Origin: Erodium maritimum
Taxonomy: Eukaryota; Streptophyta; Magnoliopsida; Geraniales; Geraniaceae
Assembly: GCA_963921825.1 (NCBI GenBank)
Contig: OY997592.1
Span: forward strand, 54,642,336-54,706,335
DNA: 64,000 bases
Direction: 5' to 3'
A program made the position numbers and the translations under genes. The notes under the pieces were generated by a model. It saw only the letters and a list, made by a program, of their open reading frames with translations, did not search any database and had not been told where the DNA came from. This document shows positions 27,456 to 38,847 of this stretch, in pieces (the stretch's first letter is position 1; every line of letters starts with the position of its first letter).

Positions 27456-28796
27456 GGGAAATTTCATAAAATATGTTTCATAATGGTATAAATTTGTTTT
27501 TTATGCTAGTATAATTTAAAATTTGAAAAATATGCTTTTTAGTTGTTTTAGTACAATAATACCCTCATTCTAATTTAAACAAGATAATTCATAGTTTATC
27601 AATTCATTTATATCTATTTTCAAAATAAATATTCAGTTTTTATATAAAATATTTTATAAATTATTAAAATTATATTTTATTTTCTTAAAAATCAAATTAT
27701 TTTGATAAATATTTTAAAAAAGATAATTTAACGATAATTTTTCAAACAAAAATATTATACTTCATTTTTTTTCAGTTTTATTAATTATTAAATTACTATT
27801 TTAATTATATATATTTTTAAATCGGATTATTTTGAAAAATAAATTAAAATCTGATTTTCATAATTAATAAAATATGAATGTAGTAACTAATAAAATTGAA
27901 CAAAATATTATTTTTATAAAAATCAATTTTGTTAGTTACTACATTCATATTTTACTTTTAATATAATTTGAAAAATAAATTAAAATCTGATTTTCATAAT
28001 TAATAAAAAATATTATAAATTTAATTATCTTTCAAAAATTATTATCAGAGTATTCTGTTTTTTTAAATAAATTCAAATCTGATTTTTATAATTACTAATA
28101 TCAACAATTGTTTTTCTAATATATGAATATATAAAGGGAAACAATATTTTTTATATAAAATATTTTATTCTATATTATTAATTATTAAAGTCAGATCTAA
28201 ATTTATTTTTATATAAAAAAACAGATTACTTTGATAAATAATTTTTAAAGATAATTAAGATTTTAATTTTAATTTTAATTTTATTTTTCAAATTAAATTT
28301 AAAAAAATCAAATAATAATTTAATAAATAATAAAACTGTATAAAATATATTTTATTCTAAAATCGAAATCATTTTTTCAAATGTTACCATTATAAAATTG
28401 AATTATCTTTTAAATTATATTTATCAAAATAATCCAATTTAAAAAATAGAAATTAAAATAGTATTTTAATAATTAATAAAACTGAAAAAAATAATGAAGT
28501 ATAATATTTTTGTTTGAAAAATTATCGTTGAATTATATATTTTAAAATATTTATCAAAATAATTTGATTTTTAAGAAAATAAAATATAATTTTAATAATT
28601 TATAGAATTTAAAAACTGAATATTTATTTTGAAAATAGATTAAAATGAATTAATAAACTATAAAATATCTTGTTTAAATTAGAATGAGGGTATTGTTGTC
28701 CTAAAACAAGTGAAAAGCATATTTTTCAAATATTGAACTATACTAGCATAGAAAACAAATTTATACCATTATTAGGCATATTTTGTGAAATTTCTC
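27456..28796. mobile_element. Foldback MITE (1341 bp) beside the ARF1 transcription start
   Basis: The two halves are reverse complements. Left arm starts GGGAAATTTCATAAAATATG and right arm (reverse complement) GAGAAATTTCACAAAATATG; similarity continues for at least 350-400 bp per arm (shared TACCCTCATTCTAATTTAAA and AAATAAATATTCAGTTTTTA). The centre is also AT-rich and partly self-complementary. Flanks carry TTTTGTTT at 27448-27455 and 28797-28804, an 8-bp duplication (9 bp with one mismatch if shifted), fitting hAT or Mutator-type insertion. No ORF. It sits between the ARF1 leader exon and the MULE. Confidence 0.85.
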
Positions 28797-29349
28797 TTTT
28801 GTTTTTAGCCTTAATAGGAGATTGAATTTGAAAAAAAACCTCAAGTAAAGATGGAATTTGAAAAAAACCTTCAAGTTAATGGAAGTTTCAGCATCCCTTT
28901 TCTACCCTTGTCTTTAATTGCAAAAAGAGAACCCAAGTTTCTATTTTTACAAAACACACCCCAAATACCCAATTTCTATATTTGCAAAACAAACCCAATT
29001 CCAAATATATCCCCACAATTTGACCCGAGACGAGCTGCTTCAACATATCGTCTCTGTCGGACGTTCACCGCCGTCCAGATCGCCGGCCAGCACCGTCCCG
29101 AGCGCCGTCCACCACCGTCCCGACCGTGTCTTTCTCCTAGGCAGTGAGCCCAAGTAAGTAAACCAGAAATCTTAATTTGAAGATTTAATTTGAGTTATAG
29201 GGTTCAGAGAAAAAAGGCTATACACACAAAGGCTATACACACAAAGAGTGGAATAGATTGGAAAAGTTCGGAGTAGATTGGAAAAGGTTGGAGTAGAGTA
29301 GATGCGGTTTAGGGAAACAAACCAGAGGAATGCATTTGGTAGGAGAAGG

Positions 29350-29502
29350 TCACCGATTGAAGTCAATCGGCCTGAAGCGCCGATTGGAGTCAATCGGCCA
29401 GAGTATCCTACCAAGGTAATCGGCGAGTGACTCCCTTCGGCCATCGGCCAGTGACTCCCTTCGGCCAGTGACTCCCTTCGGCCACATCTCGCCGATCGGC
29501 CG
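29350..29502. repeat. Left subterminal TCGGCC repeat cluster of the MULE
   Basis: Two copies of a CCGATTGAAGTCAATCGGCC-like palindromic unit near 29352-29397, then three copies of GTGACTCCCTTCGGCCA between 29425 and 29482, then CGCCGATCGGCCGG. TCGGCC or its complement occurs at least seven times in about 150 bp. Confidence 0.8.
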
Positions 29503-29608
29503 GATGCATATTCCTAGAGTACCCTACATTTTTAGTATTGTTAGTATTATGTGTCTGTGTATGGTTAATGTAATGTCCTAAATGAAGTAGGTTGTAATTG
29601 TACAGGAA

Positions 29609-32021
29609 ATGGGTGAAGTTGCAGTGATCCATGCTACTTACGGTGGGGAATATAAGGTAGAGGATGGGAACTATAAATGGATATCATCAACAAACAATAA
29701 AATTATTGGTCTTGCTATTGCTGATGGTGCCAATGCAACATTGAAAACATTAAAGGACCTGCTGTATTTCGAAATTGGGGTGAATGAAAGTGATACAGAA
29801 TTGAAACTTAGTTACCAACCTTATTTGCCCAATTACACAGAAATTATCTCTCCAGTTTGGATTGTAACGGATATGGGTGTTCGGTATGTAATAGCTAAAA
29901 ACATGAAAGAATGTCGTAGAACCATGTTACGTGTAGAGCTGATAAAAAAAAGATAACAGTGGTGCGGAAGTTGAAGAGAGGGTCCACGATGATGGAAATG
30001 AGAATGGTGGGTACGATGGTCATTTTGACTTGGATATTTGTAGTCGTGTAGAGAACGCTGAGAACCTAGTTATTCGGCGTCGACGTACAGAGGTTGATAC
30101 TGAGGCAGAAGCATCAGCTCCAACGCCAGTGATGGTAAGTTTGGATAGTATACCAACTTTTACGCCAGTGATGGTAAGTTTGGATAGTATACCAGCTCCT
30201 ACACCAGTGATGGTAAGTTTGGATGGTATCGAAGAGAACGGTCAAATGGTGGAGTATTATTCTAGAGCCCATCAGTTTCCGTTAGATAGCGTGGATCCAG
30301 AACAAACCAATATCGGTTTCAGTGATCGGTCATATTTAGTAGTTGGTAAAAATTTTCGTAACAAGGAAGCATTTATTACGTATCTGAGAGAGGTTGCAAA
30401 GAAGGGTAAATTTTGGATAGACCGAGATAGATCTTCAAAAACGCTATACATTGCAAAATGTCATGGTGTTGATTGTAGATGGAGAGTGCGTGGAGCCAAA
30501 GATCGGGGATCTGATGAATTCTCCATTAGAACCTATGAGCCTTTCCATACTTGTTTGGCCCGTGATCGCAGCACCCGAAGAGGTCAACTAAGTTCGGAAG
30601 CACTGGCCTGTAGGGTGGCTAAAAAATATGCTGGTCAGAAACATATTCCTTGTCCAAGGATGCTTCAAGACGATTTCAAGAGTGACGAGCTTGGCGAATA
30701 TAAATACTGGAAGTGTTGGAGGGCTCGGTTGTTGGCGATGATTAAACTTGTAGGGGATCCTGATTTAAGTTATGGATTAATCCCTGCATGTTTGTTTCAG
30801 GTTCGGAAGATGAATGAAGGGGCAGTAACTCATTTGAAGGTGGATGAGCATGGTAGATTTCACTATGTTTTTATAGCATTTCGACCATGCATTGATGGAT
30901 TTAAACTTGCCTTGAGAAAGGTGATCTTAGTAGATGGTACGTGGTTGAAAACAAAGTATAAAGGGGTATTGCTACTTGCAACCGGGGAAGATGGTAACCG
31001 TCACCAATATCCTATAGCTTGGGATATGGTTGACAGGGAGACAGACACTTCATGGAATTGGTTCTTCCAAAAGTTGAGGCCGGAGATCCCGGACGAGGAT
31101 GACTTGGTTATCCTTTCCGATAGACATGGAAGTATCAGGAAGGCAGTGATGGAACACTACCCAAAGGCTAAATATGGCCATTGTAGGTGGCATTTGAGTC
31201 GAAATGTCAAATATCGGCATGGGGGAAGGGACAGGGACGGTCTTTGTCAGTTATTCCAAAAAGTTGCTGATGCGTACACACCAGAAAAGTTCAATGCTAG
31301 GTGGGAACAGTTCCAAGAATTGTACCCCGAGGCTGCGAGATATTTGGAGACAACGAACATAGAACGTCCTCAATGGGCGAGAGCTTTCTTCGAGGCCGCT
31401 CGGTACAATATCATGACAACGAACGGTTGTGAATCCATCAACAACGCATTACGAAAACAGAGAGAGTGGCCCATTATTGCGCTGTTCAACGCCATACAGG
31501 AAAAGGTTAGTGAATGGTTCATGCTACGTCGAGATGTGATGGCCAAATTACCGGATCGCCAAGTTGTGGTTCCGAAGGTAGAGAGTATCATTGCTAAGAG
31601 GATCTTCAAAGCGAAGGAAATGCGAATAACACCACTGAACAGACTTGGCCAGTATCGGGTTACCGGTCATTTCGATGACGTCTTGGTTGATTTGGTTAAG
31701 AGGACATGCGGTTGTCGGAAGTTTGACATCGATAGAATTCCTTGTACTCATTCCTTAGCGTGTTGTGAGGATGCTAAAATGGATATGTACGAGCTATGCG
31801 ACGACTACTATTCAGTACAAGCATGGGCGCTCGCTTATCATGGAACCATTTATCCAGTGTTACGAGAAACGGAGTGGAATGTTGATGAAGAGTTGAGAGA
31901 AGAATTCCTTCAGCAGGTGAGGACCCTAGAGCGACTAAAGCGGCTCCAAAGCGTCCACGAAAATGTGGAATTTGTTCGACTGTTGGTCACAACAAACGAA
32001 CTTGCGGAACTGGCGAATTAG
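29609..32021 (+). pseudogene. MULE transposase, open except for one frameshift
   Basis: Cuts and moves the element. The N-terminal ORF (29609-29956, MGEVAVIHATYGGEYK...) is the PB1-like domain seen at the start of many plant MULE transposases. It goes out of frame at a run of eight A (29944-29951); one A fewer would keep it open for about 803 codons. The second frame, from 30030, has a thrice-repeated TPVMVSLDSI segment and the MuDR N-terminal domain (GKNFRNKEAF, RWRVRG). The MULE catalytic core follows: D in LVDGTW (about residue 301 of this ORF), D in ILSDRHGSI (363) and E in NGCESINNAL (467). A SWIM zinc finger CGCRKFDIDRIPCTH is at about 560-575. All catalytic residues are present. Its last 87 bases overlap the Ulp1 gene in antisense. 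The frameshift may be real or a sequence error. Confidence 0.92.
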
Positions 32022-35000
32022 GCTGGTTCTCACGTTAGGCTCGATATCTATTCCCGCCAACTCAAGTTCGATGAACTTAAGTGCATAGATCCCAGAATCA
32101 CCCCTCCTACAAACATAACACAATATATTATGTTTAAGTTGTGGAATTAATTAAAATAATTGAATAATTTATTAAAGGACTTGTGACATACTTTGTAACT
32201 TGAGGTAGATGGGCCACCCTCTCGAACGGGAAGTCCTGCTCATAAGGCGTCAACGTCTCGGCTGTTCCGGGTAAAACACGATGGAGCATCTTAGGGATCA
32301 TATGCACATAAGGTTGCATTGTAGTCACTAACTTGTTGGCGGGTAGAGCTTTTGTAGAGCTGTCGTACACTTTGATCCTACGGGCATGTACGTCAACGAC
32401 CAGCAATAGCCAGTGGCCCATCACCAATCTCACTGGAAAATAAATGTGCTGAGCATACGTCCACGCCTTACTATGGATCACCGACAACTTCCCCCGAGCA
32501 TATTCCATCAAACAGAGGTCTGGTTCAACTCGGGCTTCAAACTGTGCCTCCAATAGTTTATGGAACAGGACATCCAGTACTATTTGCCCCGGAACTTTGA
32601 AAACCCTAGGATAACGGAGTTGCCTCAACCGTATCCCAATCAACGCATCATCCATTTGCTGCAGAAACGTAGTACTGTTTATAAGCATTAACAAAATTAA
32701 AGACCGAAAAAAGTAAATAATTTAAAACTAATTAAAACCTACCTCTTCGGTGACCCATCTAGTGCTTGTTGCGAGGGCTATGAAATAAGTGCTGTGCCTC
32801 GGGGCATCCGCAGGGAAACGCCTTTCGTCGACGGCCTTCGAAACCACGGCCAGCTGATGAGGTATCGTCTTTGTAGGCTTCCATTCTGTCACCTCAGTCC
32901 CTAGTATCGTACTAACCACTCGGGATCTCTTCCTCTTCCGTGAACTGGGAGGCGGGGGACTGCCGAGGATATCAAATAAAGATCCCCGGACAATAGGACT
33001 ACCATGTTGGGCCGTAGATTGAACCTCCCCAGTGCCTTCTGCCCCCTCATCTGCAGCTTCTTCTGAGTTGTCCTTAAGCCAAGAAGTCACAGTCTGAAAC
33101 GCACCCTCAGCAGGCTCAACTGCAGCCACCTGCTCCGAATGATGCTGATCCTCTAACTCCCCCACCTCTTCAACTGCTGCAAATAATGCTTGTGGCTGAG
33201 ATGTAACAACCCTCACAGTTAGAGGGAGAGGCTCAGACACTGCCACCTGATGCGCTCCTCCAACCGAGGTACCTGATGGACGACCAGCAGAATGAGCCTG
33301 AGACTGACAATCAGCAACCTCCACAGGGGCAGCAAGAGGATCGCCGGGGGGCCATCAGAATGGTGGCGTGAACCAGATGGACGGGGACCCGACTCGCCTC
33401 GCTGGGGGGGGGGGGGTGGATGCGACTCGGATGGCAGGCGCTGAGGCACGTCACGGGCACCGGCCTGGGTGCGAAGTAGGTTGAGGATCTCAGTTAGTTG
33501 ACCCTCAACCGCTCGTAATCTACCGTCCACACCTCGGATCTCGTCCCGGACCGTTCGGATATCATCCCGGACAGCCTGGATATCAGCCCGCCCCCCTTCC
33601 TCCTGAGCAGTGTGTACGGGGTCTTCTTCACTGTGTCAATCTTCTCTGGCTCCCTCACCGGCCCTATCTGTCTGCGCCTCAGCCTGACGAGATGACTGGC
33701 CAATTTCCATCGTTCTGGTTGCCTCGTCACCCACCTCCTCATCCACAACCGGGTTCCCTTCTTCATCCTCCCATTCAATTGTCCCGTCCCTCTCTAGAAT
33801 TTCAGAAATCCTGTCCGTTCTTGGATTCCTCTCCGCTGTTGGTATTTCTGCGATATCCTGCATCCACGGACGTTGCATCTCTGCTTCCGTAGGTATGAGG
33901 ATACTCTACGCCACCTGCACCTGCACACAAATTACATTTACATGAATTTGATATTCCCGATGTCCTTCAGAAGTACGTTAATATATACATGCAATTGAAT
34001 TAAATTGTATTACCTCAGGTTTTGCAAGTTCTGCAGTAACTGCTTCCGCCGCCGGTGCCTTTTCCCACGGCATGTTCCATTTGAACATTCGTGGCAACTC
34101 CTCAGTGTATCCCTCGTTCTCCTTCACAAATGCTTCGGCAAGTTTCGGAATACACTCCAATGCCAATATCTATTACGTACAGAAGTTAATTTATCAGCGA
34201 TACTATGATTTATAAAATGATAAAAGTATTATTGGACTGATGTTACTTACCATTAACGCAGGGATAAAACAAGAGAAGGTGTATGTCGCACCCCTTCTAT
34301 CTGCTCCCAAGCCCTGGGACTTAGCTCTCAAGTCTCGAAAGCACTCATCCCTCAGACGTTTGAAGGACACATATCCCCAGGGGAACCTCTCAAACATTTC
34401 TATGTTGTCCACTAGCCCCAACCACTTGGCATCGATCGCTTTGTGTTTTTTTGAATGGGGTACCAAACAATCCCCAACGAAGATCAAGTTAATAACCTTG
34501 CAAATTTCTCGCTCTTCTGCGATTCTTCGGCGGCCTGAGGTCGACAGGGTGTTCTTTAGTTCTTTTAACTTCTTCTCAAGGTCTAACACCGACACTCCAC
34601 GATTGTGATCTTGGAAATGTCTTTGCTTGAATGCTGTCGACTTCATTTGCTCTATCAACGTTGGGTCTTCCAAATCTGGAGCTGAGCAGCATAACCCGGT
34701 GATCATCGCATATTCCTTGATGGACAACCTAATTGGTGTCCCTTTCACGACGAACCACACCTCAGACCATGGACAAACATCTGCGCTCCTCACGACAAGG
34801 GCCCACGCAATGTTGTTTGACTGGTTAAACTTCGTCGGTAAGTTCAGGAACTTACCGAACAGACCCTGCTCAATAGCTGCAACTATGTTCTCATTATCAT
34901 CCCTTAACTCCTTCACGTCCTTTATCCACTTTTCATACCCACATCTCACGGTTATCCGACATTCGAACAAATCATGTTCTTGGAGTTTAGTTCCAAGTCG

Positions 35001-35096
35001 ACGAACCCTATTCGGGTGCTCAGACGGGGTTGCACTGGCAACTGACCGGGTGACACTGTCATCGCTTTGGTCAATACCTTGCCCTTCTGATGCCAT
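31935..35096 (-). pseudogene. DUF1985-Ulp1 (Kaonashi-type) MULE gene with Cys-to-Ser active site
   Basis: Transposon-borne relative of SUMO proteases. Likely exons on minus: 35096-34251 (DUF1985: FECRITVRCG, SEVWFVVKGTPIRLSIKEYAMITGL), 34169-34014 (ALECIPKLAEAF...PRMFKW), about 33905-32743 (acidic linker, coiled coil DIQAVRDDIRTVRDEIRGVD, Pro-rich run, then KPTKTIPHQL), 32658-32192 (Ulp1 core with His in MGHWLLLVVD and Asp in KVYDSS) and 32106-31935 (RGDSGIYALKFIE). Splices join in frame, for example ACAAA|G giving TKRGDSG. The usual GDCG Cys is Ser. Lesions: TGA at 33636-33638, a frameshift near 33340-33350, and a TAG at 33906-33908 unless the acceptor just after it is used. The G13 tract at 33404-33416 lies in the Pro run. 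The 3' end overlaps the transposase. Confidence 0.82.
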
Positions 35097-35229
35097 TTAC
35101 CGAGGCTATTGCAATTCCAATGACAATGTAAAAAAAGCTCAAATAAATACTTGTATAATTCCAATACCAATTGCATAATTCAATTATGAGTGAACCAGAA
35201 GCAAAACATGAAAATATGACAATGACTCA

Positions 35230-35700
35230 AATTAGTGTCATTGGCCGATCGGCGAATATCCTCGCCGATCGGAAATTCCAGAGAGCATGTGTTTTGGACA
35301 ACTCCACTACTCGGCGGAGGATTGAACCACTCGGCCGAGGATTGACAACCCCTCAGTGTTGACTTGGAGGATTGACAAATCCTCGGCCAGACTTAGGATG
35401 CTTGACCAACTCGGCCAACTGGAGGATTGACACATCCTCGGCCAAATTTTGGAGGATTGACCCATTTCCTCAGTGTTCACTACACTGGAGGATTGACAGA
35501 TCCTCGGCCAAATTTTGGAGGATTGACCCGCCGATGATTGACAAATCCTCGGCCAAAATTAGGAGGATTGACCCATCCATTCCCTCAGTGTTTACTCCAC
35601 TGGAGGATTGACATATCGTCGGCCAGAGTTTGGAGGATTAACACCTAAATCGGCCAATGTTCGTCCACAATTAGGTTTTCCTCGGCCAGTCAAATAGGTG
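35230..35700. repeat. Right subterminal repeat array of the MULE
   Basis: About ten degenerate copies of a 30-40-bp unit built from TTGGAGGATTGAC, AAATCCTCGGCCA and AATTTTGG (35330-35660), preceded by GGCCGATCGGCGAATATCC. The TCGGCC core is shared with the left cluster. It lies between the start of the DUF1985 gene and the right inverted repeat. Confidence 0.85.
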
Positions 35701-36179
35701 GCCCTGGGGGTTCAATCCTCCGCCGAATTAAAGTCACTCGGCGGGGCTTTGGCCATTTCCCGGCAATGGGCATCATCGCCGGCGCTTTCCCACATTTACC
35801 GGCGATGAACCAAACTCTACCATCTACCTAAACAAACCCAAAATTCTTACCTGAAACGAGTAGGTGAGCGTTGAATGGACCCTCGAGACTGAGTTGGAGC
35901 CGCCGCCGTCGATATTTGCAGAGACCCAGTGGTTGGATGAAGACGAAGAAGACGGAGTCGATAGTTGACGGTTTTTGCTTGTGTTTGAATGCCGAAAATC
36001 GGGTAAGGAGGAAGAAGATGAAGAGGTGGGGTCGGGGTTAGAGGGAAAATTTTAGTAAAGTAGGAATGGTTATTTGGTCCTTTCATAGCTTTTCTATTAA
36101 AAAAATAAAAAACAAATGCCAAAACCAAGAATGCCAATTTACGGAGGCTACCCCTCAAATTCCATCTTCTATTAAGGCT

Positions 36180-36476
36180 CTCAGCACAATTCCCCCATCT
36201 CCCTCCTCGGATATGGAAAATGCTTTCTACTTGGTACGCGTCCACTCACGTGGTCGTTTCAAACTCACGGATACAGAATCGAATAAAGCACCCACAATGC
36301 TGTGATTACTAAATGAATTGAGGTTTATGGTTTAGTGAACCGTAAACATCGTGTCACAGCGATGTGGGTACACATAGCGTGCGACTCACGGTTTACAATT
36401 ACGAACCGTAAATTACAAAAACTGTAAACCGCGACCAACTAACAAAATCGCGCAATGTGTTCTATCTGTTTTAGTA
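36180..36476. other. Short intergenic segment
   Basis: No gene. Contains several inverted ACGGTTTAC/GTAAACCG motifs between 36333 and 36440 that could fold. Otherwise nothing recognised. Confidence 0.4.
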
Positions 36477-36485
36477 TTTATTAAA

Positions 36486-38056
36486 GGGTTAATTTCATCT
36501 CACTACCCTAAAAAATCTTAAATTTCATCTCACTACCCTAAAAATAGTTTGTGGCACCTCACTATACTAACTATGAGTTAAGGAACAGTTTAGTGCCCGC
36601 CGTCAACATTTCATCCATTTTGGATGGAAAATGGTCATGTGCATAGCATATGACCTTAAATATTTTTAAATTATGTTCTTACCCTTTGTTCTCTTATAAT
36701 TCTAACTCCTTTTTTCTCTCTCCACCCGTCCTCTCCTCTCATTTCAACCACACAATAAAAAAATTCTCTTATCTCTCTCTCACCCCTCATCTTTCATCAA
36801 AACCATAATCATCCCCTCCTCTCTCATAACTCGCCTCCCTCATCATCCCCTCCCACTGTCGCCTCTCTCTTCAGTCCATCTCTTGATCCCTATCTTTCGC
36901 TTCCGCTTCGAATTTCCGAGCTCCTCGTGAGCGGCTTCAATCTGGCGCAATCGGAGGAGCAATTACCAGAACACTTGTCAATGAGGTGGAGGATGGCGCC
37001 AGAGTTTCTAGGTGCTGCGTCTCGCCGGAGTTTCGAGAAGGAGGTCTGGCTTGGGTCTCTCACAGGTCCTCGTTCTCCACCGTTCAATTCTCGCCGCTAC
37101 CGAGCAAGGAGGGGGTTGAAGCCTACGACCGTTCTCCACCGTTCAGCCCACGGCCATTCTCCGCTGTTCTTCACCGTTTAGCCCACCGTTCAGCCCACGG
37201 CCGGCGACGACTTGAAGCCCAAAAGGGGTTTGTAGGAGGGATTGAAAAGGGGCTTTAGGGTTTGAATAAATCTGAAGCATTTTTTTATAATTTCATATTT
37301 AAAGAACATCATATTTGTTCATATGTTCTTCTCTGGTTTCAAATGTTAGATTTGTTCATATGTTCAAAAGGTTTATCTGTTTTGTGACTCTGTTTGATGA
37401 GTTTGATGATTCTGTTTTGTTCATCCGAAATTTGTATATATTGAAAAGAAAATTGAAACTGATTTTGTATGTATATCGTTCATCTCAAATCTGTTTTGAT
37501 GATTTTGTTTTATTCTATTTTGTTCAAAAGGTTCACATGGATTCATCAAAGAGGTAGTAAATTGAAAAGACCAAAATAAAAGCAAATTTGATAAAACGGG
37601 TTCTTAAAATAAAAATTGATTAAAATAAAAATAATAAAAAGAATTTTTTTAAAAAGAAAATCTAATTTTTTAAAATAAAATCTTATTTAAAAACATATAT
37701 TAAAAATAAAAACCAATTTTTTAAATAAAAACTGACTTTATAAAACAAAACTGATTTTATAAAATAAAAACTGATTTTTTGAAAATAAAATATGATTTTT
37801 TAAAATAAAATCTAATTTTTATAAAATAAAAATTGAAAATAATTTCTAAAAATCAATGGCATGAGTTTGAAAATTTGATTGTTAGTGAGGAGTATTATGG
37901 ACTTTTTAAGTGTATGGATGGAAAATAGACAGAAACTAACGGTCGGTACTAAACTGTTTCTTAACTCATAGTTAGGGTAGTGAGGTGCTACAAACTATTT
38001 TTAAAATAGTGAGATGAAATTTAAGAATTTTTAGGGTAGTGAGACGAAATTAGCCC
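36486..38056. mobile_element. MULE-like non-autonomous element (1571 bp), Pack-MULE candidate
   Basis: Flanked by a perfect 9-bp duplication TTTATTAAA (36477-36485 and 38057-38065), the Mutator hallmark. Inverted repeats start GGGTTAATTTCATCTCACTA (left) and GGGCTAATTTCGTCTCACTA (right, reverse complement) and extend about 150 bp with shared TAACTATGAGTTAAG. The interior is not transposase: a pyrimidine-rich leader-like stretch (36700-36890), a GC-rich block with exon-like composition (36890-37260) and T-rich, intron-like DNA after it. This looks like the 5' part of a captured host gene; I cannot name the source. ORFs there (36927-37181, 36986-37258) are unverified. Confidence 0.8.
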
Positions 38057-38830
38057 TTTATTAAAATAACATTCATGACATCACATATAAGCTAGCATAA
38101 TTTGATGCAATGGTCTAAAACTATCTTGAATCTACCACATGAGAACTTGACATGAATATGTCTTCTTATGGATAAATATAAATTCTTAAATATTTATATT
38201 TTTGTATAAAATTCTAAACAATAAATCTTATCCATTGAGGGTGTCTTATTGGAAATAAATCCCAATCATCTATTTTAGATTTTTAACTGTTATAAATAGA
38301 TGTTGAAGCTCATTTTTTCAATATCTTATACCCTAATATTTAGATATGAAAAAATGTACTTATTTTCCTACTATATTATTTCATAAGAAAAAAAGATTTG
38401 ATCAAATTCTTGCTTTAGGCCCCAATAAAAAAAGTTATAAGCTAAATCAACTACAATCTAACCCTCGTATCTAAATAGTTGGATTGTAAATAGAAGAAAC
38501 AATCCAATACCTGAGGGCACTACTCATGAATAATTTCTCAAGTTAAAATCCTAACAATAAGGAGACGATGATCTCTCCTGAAACAAAACCGGGTTCGTGT
38601 TCACGATCTCTCCAGAAACAAAATCGGGTTCGTGTTGAGAAAGAGATGGAGAGGTGAGAGAGAGGAGAGGAAAATGCAGGGCATATTTTGTAATGCGCAC
38701 GTAATTAGTTGTAATGGACTATTTACAAGGACTGGAGTGCAATTGGAAAAGTTAAAATTTATGTTATGATTATTTAGGAAATTATTAATCAGTCCTAATT
38801 TTACTAGTTTTCTTTTTACCATCTAAATTA
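38057..38830. other. AT-rich intergenic DNA
   Basis: No ORF with recognisable content, no repeats beyond a short duplicated CCAGAAACAAA(A)CCGGGTTCGTG-like segment near 38577-38635. Confidence 0.5.
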
Positions 38831-38847
38831 CAATTTATTTAAAAAAA

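Larger units (their letters stand above)
28807..36179 (+). mobile_element. Mutator-like element (MULE, 7.4 kb) with transposase and DUF1985/Ulp1 gene
   Basis: Ends are short inverted repeats: left AGCCTTAATAGGAGATTGAA at 28807, right AGCCTTAATAGAAGATGGAA at 36179 on minus, two mismatches over 25 bp. I see no matching 9-bp duplication, so the exact borders could shift. Inside are a transposase on plus (29609-32021) and a DUF1985-Ulp1 gene on minus (31935-35096), converging. Both subterminal regions hold TCGGCC repeats (29350-29500 and 35230-35700). The combination matches plant MULEs known to carry Ulp1-like 'Kaonashi' genes, including VANDAL-type elements. Confidence 0.85.

Noticed and set aside
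34240..35178. Plus-strand ORFs of 122 and 183 codons
   Set aside because: Shadows of the DUF1985 exon on the opposite strand.
28798..36188. 9-bp target duplication for the MULE
   Set aside because: TTTGTTTTT on the left and CTCAGCACA on the right do not match, so the insertion is defined by inverted ends and content only.
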